Shown here piece by piece: positions 58,331 to 64,000 of a DNA stretch of 64,000 nt. Position 1 is the first letter of the stretch. Every line of letters starts with the position of its first letter. The notes beneath the pieces were generated by a model. It worked only from the letters and a program-made list of their open reading frames with translations, did not search any database and had not been told where the DNA came from. A program made the translations under genes and the position numbers. Location of the stretch: the NCBI GenBank assembly GCA_007922195.1, contig ML682005.1, positions 28,135,183 to 28,199,182 on the forward strand, written 5' to 3'. The stretch comes from Podocnemis expansa. Taxonomy: Eukaryota > Chordata > Testudines > Podocnemididae.

Positions 58331-59644
58331 GAACATTTGGGACCATCCATAAACTTATACGCTTATTCAGATAGTCATTTTTAATTATTCAGCCATGCCT
58401 ACTTATTCCTACAAGTAATTTTCAAGGAAATTGCCCATAGATGTGGATTGCTGCTTCAAAATACAAGTCAGGTCATCTATTAGACAAGGAGTGGAACCTC
58501 TAAGCAGCCTGTTAAATTAAATACAATGTCATTTTTTAGCATTGCATTCCCCCTTTAGTACACAGATTCTCATATTACATGGACCCATCAATTATCTCAT
58601 AAATATAAAATATATAGCGAGTTTCAGATGTAACACTGGTCCAATCAGAGGCACATCATTTGTATATTTTGGTATTATCATGAAGTGATAAATCACTCCC
58701 TGTACACCGAATTTATGTCATCATTTTTGGTACTTGAAAGTGAATTTTCACATACCATCATAAAAGCACAAGAACTAGGAAGAAAAACACTGTTTAACAA
58801 TACAGAAGCTGGGCACAGCCAGTTGGGTTCCAGTCTAAATAAGGCTTAGCACATCACAGAGGTGACTTTTACAGGGCAGAGACAAAAACCAATGAATCCA
58901 TGAAGAAGCATGCCCTGCTGGCAGATCACTGACTTCCACTGTGGAGACAGTTGCTCTCCAGCTCTCCTGGCTGAAATGTACTGGGAAGTATTTTGCTACA
59001 GATGGAAAGGAGGGAGAAAATTGCTGGGGAAGAAAGTAAAAAGCAAAACAAAAAAACCCACATTACCTTCACAGTGAGAGGCAGATGGGAAAATATTTAC
59101 AGTAAATTATATGTTATACAAGGATCTACATGTTAATTACAAATAAATGGGGATTTGTTTTCTCACATTTGTTCCAATTTCTTATTTTATTATAACAGTT
59201 CTCAGTCTAGATCTCAGCAAAATCCCCAAGGAATGATTCAAATCTACTATGTGTTGCACCTGTGTTAGAACTGTGATAGAGCTGACAGGTATCATGCTAT
59301 TTAAAACAGGACTGGACAAAATCCTTAACAAAATTCTACTGATGTTTATCCTGCAGTCACTGGAAGACTGAGCAGTTGACTTAAAATGTCTGTTCAAGCT
59401 CTATTTTCTATCATGTAAATGATCCTCCTTCAGAGCACATACCACGGAAGGGGAAAACAGGGACCAAGTGTCATAATTCAATGAGCTGCATTTTAGATTT
59501 CTTTTGCCCCATCAAGTGTACCATTTAGAGACAAGCTGTGCTAGCTGTACCCATCTCAGAGTAGAATCACGCAGTCCTGCTAATCTTGAACTTGGATTTC
59601 TAGCCTGGAGAAATTTTCTTTACCAACCATACCAATCTAACAGT
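58331..59644. other. Unannotated DNA; possible worn CR1 scrap near 59290-59360
   Basis: 'tttaaaacaggactggac' near 59300 resembles a CR1 coding tail but is too short to call. No gene seen. Confidence 0.4.
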
Positions 59645-60431
59645 CAGGGGTTAAAGTATAATTTGGTAGGCCCTGGAACCCTCCTAAATTGGTGGCCCCC
59701 CCTACACACCACAGCTACTGCCCCCCACTCCAGCTACTTCCCCCAAAATGCTGCCCCCCACCCCAGCTACTGGTCCCCACATGCTTACCTCCAACCCAGC
59801 TGCTGCCCCACACATGCCTACATGCCACCCCAGCTACCACCCCCCATACCTACCCCCCACCTAGCTACTGCCCCTCTCACACCTACCCCCCACTCCAGCT
59901 AGTGCCCCTGGCCCCCATCTCACTGCTGGTCCCCCAGCCCCCCTCCTTGCAGAGCAGTCTTCCACCGCTGCCCCAGGCTGACCTCCTTGCCTACGCCCTT
60001 TCCCCATTGAGCCAACTCGCCTGTTACTGACTCCCATCCCCCCAAGGCCCCTTACACGGCCACCATGTCACTGGAGCAGCCCCAGCCCAGGCTGAAGCTC
60101 CAGCCTGATGCTCCAGCCTGAGTCTGCTCTGACTGAGCATGCTCAGTCAGAACAGGCTCCATCTGGAGCTCTGCCCGGGCCAGGGCAGCTTCCTGCTTTC
60201 CCAAAATGCAGCAGAATGGCATTCTGGGGCCTGCTATTTTGGGGGGCTCAGCATCAGGGCCCCCTAAAAATAGAAAATGGGGCCAGAATGCTGTGTTCTG
60301 GGGCCTGCTATTTTTACATGGTGGGCCCCAGAACATAGCATTCCAGCTCCATTTTCTATTTTTAGGGGCCCTAAAATTTTGAACCCCTAAAAATAGTGGG
60401 CCCTTGAATGGTGTTCTGGCTTACTTTATCC
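59645..60431. mobile_element. hAT-like non-autonomous element with tandem-repeat insert, copy A
   Basis: It starts 'caggggttaaagtataattt'; the reverse of its end is 'ggataaagtaagcc'. The flanks 'ctaacagt' (59637-59644) and 'ccaacagt' (60432-60439) match at 7 of 8. The interior has a C-rich degenerate tandem repeat (59690-59930) and mirrored blocks 'ggggcctgctattttt' and 'aaaatagtgggccc'. The reading frames here (59504-59902, 59689-60030) are translations of that C-rich repeat. Confidence 0.75.
59690..59930. repeat. C-rich degenerate minisatellite
   Basis: Units of roughly 25-30 bp built on 'ccccagctactgcccccc' repeat with variation about eight times inside element A. Confidence 0.75.
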
Positions 60432-60439
60432 CCAACAGT

Positions 60440-62030
60440 GTTTGGAACCTATGAACTCCCCCTGCCCCAAGAAGCTGTGACAATGGCTGATTAAAGTCAC
60501 TCAAAAATAGCTTCTTCAAAGCAAAGCATTTTTCATTCATTCACAGCAAAGGAATAAAATAAACAAACCCCTGTGGTTTATCTCCTCTTATCTAAACTCT
60601 AACTTTTTTGTACAAGCTTTAGTAAATTCCAGGTACTTTCATCTCTAGGTAGAGTGAAGCAGACTGGCCTTTGTAACATACTCACTCTGGGTCTCCTAGC
60701 ATCTCTATCAGCTCTCAGTGAGGTTCCCTGGCCAGCCCTATGCAACTCATTCAATTCCCTTCCTTTTCGAGATTTGGGGTTCTTTAGTGGTTTAGCATCC
60801 CCTCTGTTCCCGGAGTTAGGTCTGGGAAGAAGTAAACCTTGTAAAGCAGCTGGAGCCAGGCAGAGGGTATTCTCCAATAAAGATCTACCTCCTAGTCTCC
60901 TGCAGGACCCTTGTTATCCTCTGGAATGACCATATCTTTGCCATTGTTCTGTTTCCTCTTTGTTTTCCCATTCACCTTTGATTTAACACTATATAGTCAG
61001 GTAGAATAAAATCAAAAAGGTAGAGTGAGTACTTCTGATATTTCAAAATATTAACAAATATTAAGTCCATCAAGATCCACATTACAGAAGCTAACCATTG
61101 GCTGGCCCTCTTTAGGACTTATAAACTACCTACCTACCCTTTGAAAGAGATAGAGACCTTTGTCCTCTAATCCTTTTCTAATAATCCAGAAGCCCTTCTG
61201 CGGATGTAACTGTTCAAGGGCAGTTACAGAAGGTGCTGTTTGCTGTGGCATGGTGGATATCACTCATAATAGTGCATACAGGACTATTGCTTGGCACTGC
61301 ATAAACTTAGGCTCAATATTTGCTTGTCCCCTTTAGAAAGAGTATGTTGTCAGTGGAAAGACAGAGCCAGCAGGCAAGCATGGAGTAAACTGGGGATACT
61401 TTCCTTACAGATAGCCAGAAGAAACAGTCCCACCTGCACTGAAGCTCACAAAAACTTTCTTCTGAGAATAAAAAAATTGAAAGAAACACTGAAGTGTAAC
61501 CCTCAGACTTTCTTGGCCTCTCTATCCTACTCTCTATGAATATCTGCACAGGAGGTAATATTTGGTGCTGAAAAACTAACCAAATGGGAAGAGCTTAAGT
61601 GATTGCTTTTCTCTTTGGGCTAATGTCAGACTGTTATTAATGATGTAAAAGGAGTTCCGTGATAGAAATGTACAAGCTAGAATCAAGTGCATTGATCTCT
61701 GTAGCTACCCAGCAGTGAAACTAGTTCTGTTGAAAACTCTGCTTTTTTCATCCTACCCTAAACTGCATTATGAAGACTTTGCAGATGTACCTATCACTAA
61801 CATCTAGTCCAAAGAGCTGATAAAACACATTTACTAGTTTGGATGGAACAGGGAATACCTGAAAACAACCTTTTTGAAATATCTGCTGAGAACACTTTCT
61901 CACATTATTTCACCTTTCCAACATCTATCCAAAACTGAGACATAGAAAAGAGTAAATACTTATTCACTGACAACTGTCAGTCCCCAAACTGGGTCTTGGT
62001 ACATGCCAATTCTAGATCTATATCTATCTA
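60440..62030. other. Unannotated DNA, no gene seen
   Basis: Opposed frames at 60599-60877 (minus) and 60654-60929 (plus) overlap and neither has a motif. Confidence 0.45.
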
Positions 62031-62250
62031 TAGTTTTTAGACTTCAAATTTGACTGCTAATGTGGCAATCTCATCAGGAAGTACTGCATGAATGTGTGGC
62101 ATACCCCACTTTCATTGAGGTTCAAAAATGTTGAATTGATATATTTTCAACTTGTTTAAACCTCAACAAAAGTGGGGTACATCACACATTCACACTGAGC
62201 TTCCTGATGAGATTTCTACTTTGGCAGTCAAATCTGAAGTCTAGAAACTA
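62031..62250. mobile_element. Hairpin MITE, 220 bp
   Basis: Nearly the whole element is a fold-back centred near 62140. The left arm 'tagtttttagacttcaaatt' pairs with the reverse of the right arm 'tagtttctagacttcagatt', and later 'ctcatcaggaag' and 'taccccact' pair as well. No long loop. Identity between arms is roughly 75-80 percent by eye. Family not recognised; a TA edge duplication is possible. Confidence 0.78.
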
Positions 62251-62470
62251 GATTTTCAATATGAACAGCAAACCTACAATATTCAGCTCTTTGCTCATTT
62301 AAAAAAAATGCAAAAATGACTCCTACTCTTCTCTTACTAAAGTTGGACCAGTGAGACATAACATCTATAATCCTCCACAACATTTGTGGGGTTTACATTG
62401 ACTAGAAATGAAGGGATTTGAGAGTGATTAGATACTTTGTTATTTAAAATCAGATTGTCAAATACTGTGT

Positions 62471-62920
62471 TAGGGGTTAAAGTTAGCCAGGACATCCCGG
62501 AACGCCCCCTATTTTTAGGGTGCAGCATTACGGGGCCCCTAACAATAGGGGAATGCACCAGAAATCTGCATTCTGGCACGCTCCCCTAAGGCCAGCTGAA
62601 GGAAGGGCTGCAGGCTGAAGCAAGCCTGGTCACCCTTCCCTTCCTTCCCCTGGAGCTTGTGGTGGCCTCACCCCTTCCTGCTGGGCCCAGCGTCACGTGT
62701 GACCCGGACCCACTCTGAGGCCTGGGCCCTCTCTCGTCAGCCAGCCAGCACCACCTGCAACCTCTCCCCCGCAGCTCAGCTCCTTGGCTTCATGGCTAAG
62801 AGGGGCCTGGGGGGGTTGGAGCAGCTGGTGGGGAAAGTGCATGAGGAGTGAGGTGGGAAGAAGGGGTTGGGATTGGNNNNNNNNNNTTCTGGGGCCCACC
62901 AAATTATATTTTAACCCCTG
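62471..62920. mobile_element. hAT-like non-autonomous element, copy B (inverted)
   Basis: This is the inverse of copy A. The reverse of its right end, 'caggggttaaaatataattt' then 'ggtgggccccagaa', matches the start of A. Its left end 'aggggttaaagttagcc' matches the reverse of A's end. The middle sequence is different from A and GC-rich. Ten N lie at 62877-62886. Flanking duplications are only partly matched (ctgtgt/ctgtga). Confidence 0.68.
62877..62886. other. Assembly gap of 10 N
   Basis: Ten N inside element B, next to a G/T-rich stretch. Confidence 0.99.
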
Positions 62921-62944
62921 CTGTGACCCCAATGTTCAGTGTCA

Positions 62945-62945
<1 letters not shown>

Positions 62946-62993
<48 letters not shown>
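62946..62993. repeat. (CA)n microsatellite
   Basis: About 23 uninterrupted CA units. Confidence 0.97.
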
Positions 62994-63000
<7 letters not shown>

Positions 63001-63397
63001 AGGTCTGATACTTCTAAAATAAATGTAGTGCCATAATAGAAACTCCCCTCCTGCCTGTGGAGATTTGCAGAGGATATTTTACAGGTTAACTTAATTAAAA
63101 TACATTTCTCTCTATCCACTCATTTTGGGAACAGTCAATGCAGATCCAGAAGCAAAACTTTTTCAGACATTTCTGAGCAGAATATTATTATGTGCACATC
63201 AGATATTGTTTTTTCTAGTGCATCTTTCTCAGTTTAACAAATATTTGACAAGGTTACTAGGTGAACAGAAGTTTCTACTCCTGTCTTAGTTTGAATAAAT
63301 CTAATCAGCATATCCAGTAATAGCAGAAACAAGAACTTCCCTCCCCTCTCCAAACGAATACTGTATATATCACAATCTACAGTGGGAACAAATTAAT
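62994..63397. other. Unannotated DNA, no gene seen
   Basis: AT-rich, no motif. Confidence 0.45.
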
Positions 63398-63405
63398 GTT
63401 CAGAA

Positions 63406-63756
63406 TAGGGGGTGGCAACCTTTGCTGGGCCCCTTGCCAGCCCCGTCCACCATGTCCTCAACAAGTGTCGGGGGTACGGCCAAAAGGGGTCAGAGGTCAG
63501 GCCTCCAATTCCCAGCCAAGGGCAGCTCTGCTCAGCAGAGGTGGGGGCCAGCATGATCTAGGAGCCCCACATGCCGCAGCTTCTTTGTCCCTGCTGGCTA
63601 TGCTCCCCAGCGAGGAAGTGTGGCCAGCAGGGGCCTGGAGCTGTGGCATGCAACTCTTGTGGATGCAGGCCATGCAGTGTTGCAGGGGTGAGACCAGCGG
63701 AGGAGCCTGAGCCATGTGCCATTTTTGGCACAAATGCTGGGGGTTGCTGACCCTTT
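63406..63756. mobile_element. hAT-type MITE with GC-rich interior
   Basis: The left end 'tagggggtggcaacctttg' and the right end ('gggggttgctgaccctttg', reverse 'caaagggtcagcaac') are hAT-style termini. The flanks 'gttcagaa' (63398-63405) and 'ggtcagaa' (63757-63764) match at 7 of 8. The 104-codon plus frame and the 78-codon minus frame in the interior are not credible. Confidence 0.72.
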
Positions 63757-63924
63757 GGTCAGAACTTAATAGTGCAATGAAACCATTCAGGAATGAAAGA
63801 AAGGTAATTAATAATGAAACTGATTCATGAAGTTGGATCTAAATTTGTATACCATCTGAGGAGGTTTGATCTTAACGTTTCAGTGCTGCTAGTCATGACT
63901 CTAAATGTAATTCTGATCCTGAAC

Positions 63925-64000
63925 TCTCACATAGTTCTTGCCATATAGAGATCTCAAAGGGTTTTATTAAGGAAAATAATTTTATTATTTCCATTTAGAG
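63925..64000 (+). mobile_element. Start of an old SINE-like repeat, cut by the window edge
   Basis: 'gagatctcaaagggttttat' and 'attatttccatttagag' resemble the conserved section of the SINE type at 26.2 kb. It runs off the window. Confidence 0.4.

Noticed and set aside
59504..60030. Pro/His/Thr-rich overlapping frames
   Set aside because: Translations of a C-rich tandem repeat inside a hAT-like element.
63396..63733. Opposed frames of 104 and 78 codons
   Set aside because: Both lie inside a GC-rich MITE and overlap on opposite strands.
1..64000. CRISPR arrays, operons, ribosome binding sites and riboswitches
   Set aside because: The window is vertebrate nuclear DNA; no regularly spaced short repeats or prokaryotic gene structure are present.

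Overview
This window looks like non-coding vertebrate nuclear DNA from a sauropsid, most likely a turtle. The genus cannot be told, and a crocodilian is not excluded. The reasons are the repeat mix (CR1 LINEs as the main LINE, Penelope-like elements, a long Tigger, many 'tctacactg'-type MITEs), low GC content with isolated GC-rich insertions, and no prokaryote-style gene packing. I found no convincing host exon, no tRNA or rRNA gene and no CRISPR array. It is best read as a large intron or intergenic region. Two assembly gaps are present (100 N at 13373-13472 and 10 N at 62877-62886).

Layout. 0.6-1.1 kb: CR1 3' end. 1.69-4.15 kb: complete Tigger (pogo-type) DNA transposon with intact ends and a transposase reading frame carrying one stop and one frameshift. 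4.6 and 6.3 kb: a diverged direct duplication. 8.35-8.6 kb: a Penelope fold-back with perfect 10-bp target duplications. 8.6-9.56 kb: an LTR-like repeat. 9.7-10.2 kb: tRNA-derived SINE, then a run of TTCGAA palindromes. 11.9-13.4 kb: a nest of a MITE split by an 823-bp solo LTR and also hit by a Penelope fold-back. 15.3-16.6 kb: MITE, purine-rich tract, and a hAT MITE with a perfect 8-bp duplication. 18.5-19.4 kb: Penelope fragment. 21.6-23.2 kb: a 747-bp Penelope/MITE double palindrome between two copies of a 73-bp repeat. 24-26 kb: one good and one weak LTR candidate on the minus strand. 27.6 kb: hAT MITE. 28.1-28.56 kb: Penelope on the minus strand. 30.8-31.3 kb: SINE split by a GC-rich insert. 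32.9-33.7 kb: MITE with a GC-rich core. 34.7-36.8 kb: decayed CR1 on the minus strand. 37.5-38.9 kb: CR1 inserted in CR1 in the opposite direction. 40.8 and 45.7 kb: two copies of one MITE. 44.3-45.1 kb: LTR-like repeat. 49.8-51.7 kb: old CR1 carrying a younger CR1 and a Penelope fold-back. 56.5-58.3 kb: the longest Penelope copy, with reverse transcriptase and endonuclease remnants. 59.6 and 62.5 kb: two inverted copies of a hAT-like element. 62.0-62.25 kb: a 220-bp hairpin MITE. 63.4-63.76 kb: another hAT MITE.

How the parts relate. The elements record a relative history. Old CR1, SINE and MITE copies are the hosts, while solo LTRs, a younger CR1 and Penelope fold-backs sit inside them. The most unusual recurring structure is the Penelope fold-back: an element made of a reversed tail joined to a forward tail. 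Four copies have matching target duplications of 8-12 bp, which suggests the joined structure was inserted as one unit. Repeat-poor intervals (about 31.3-32.9, 33.7-34.4, 38.9-40.5 and 54.2-54.7 kb) are where host regulatory sequence would be looked for first.
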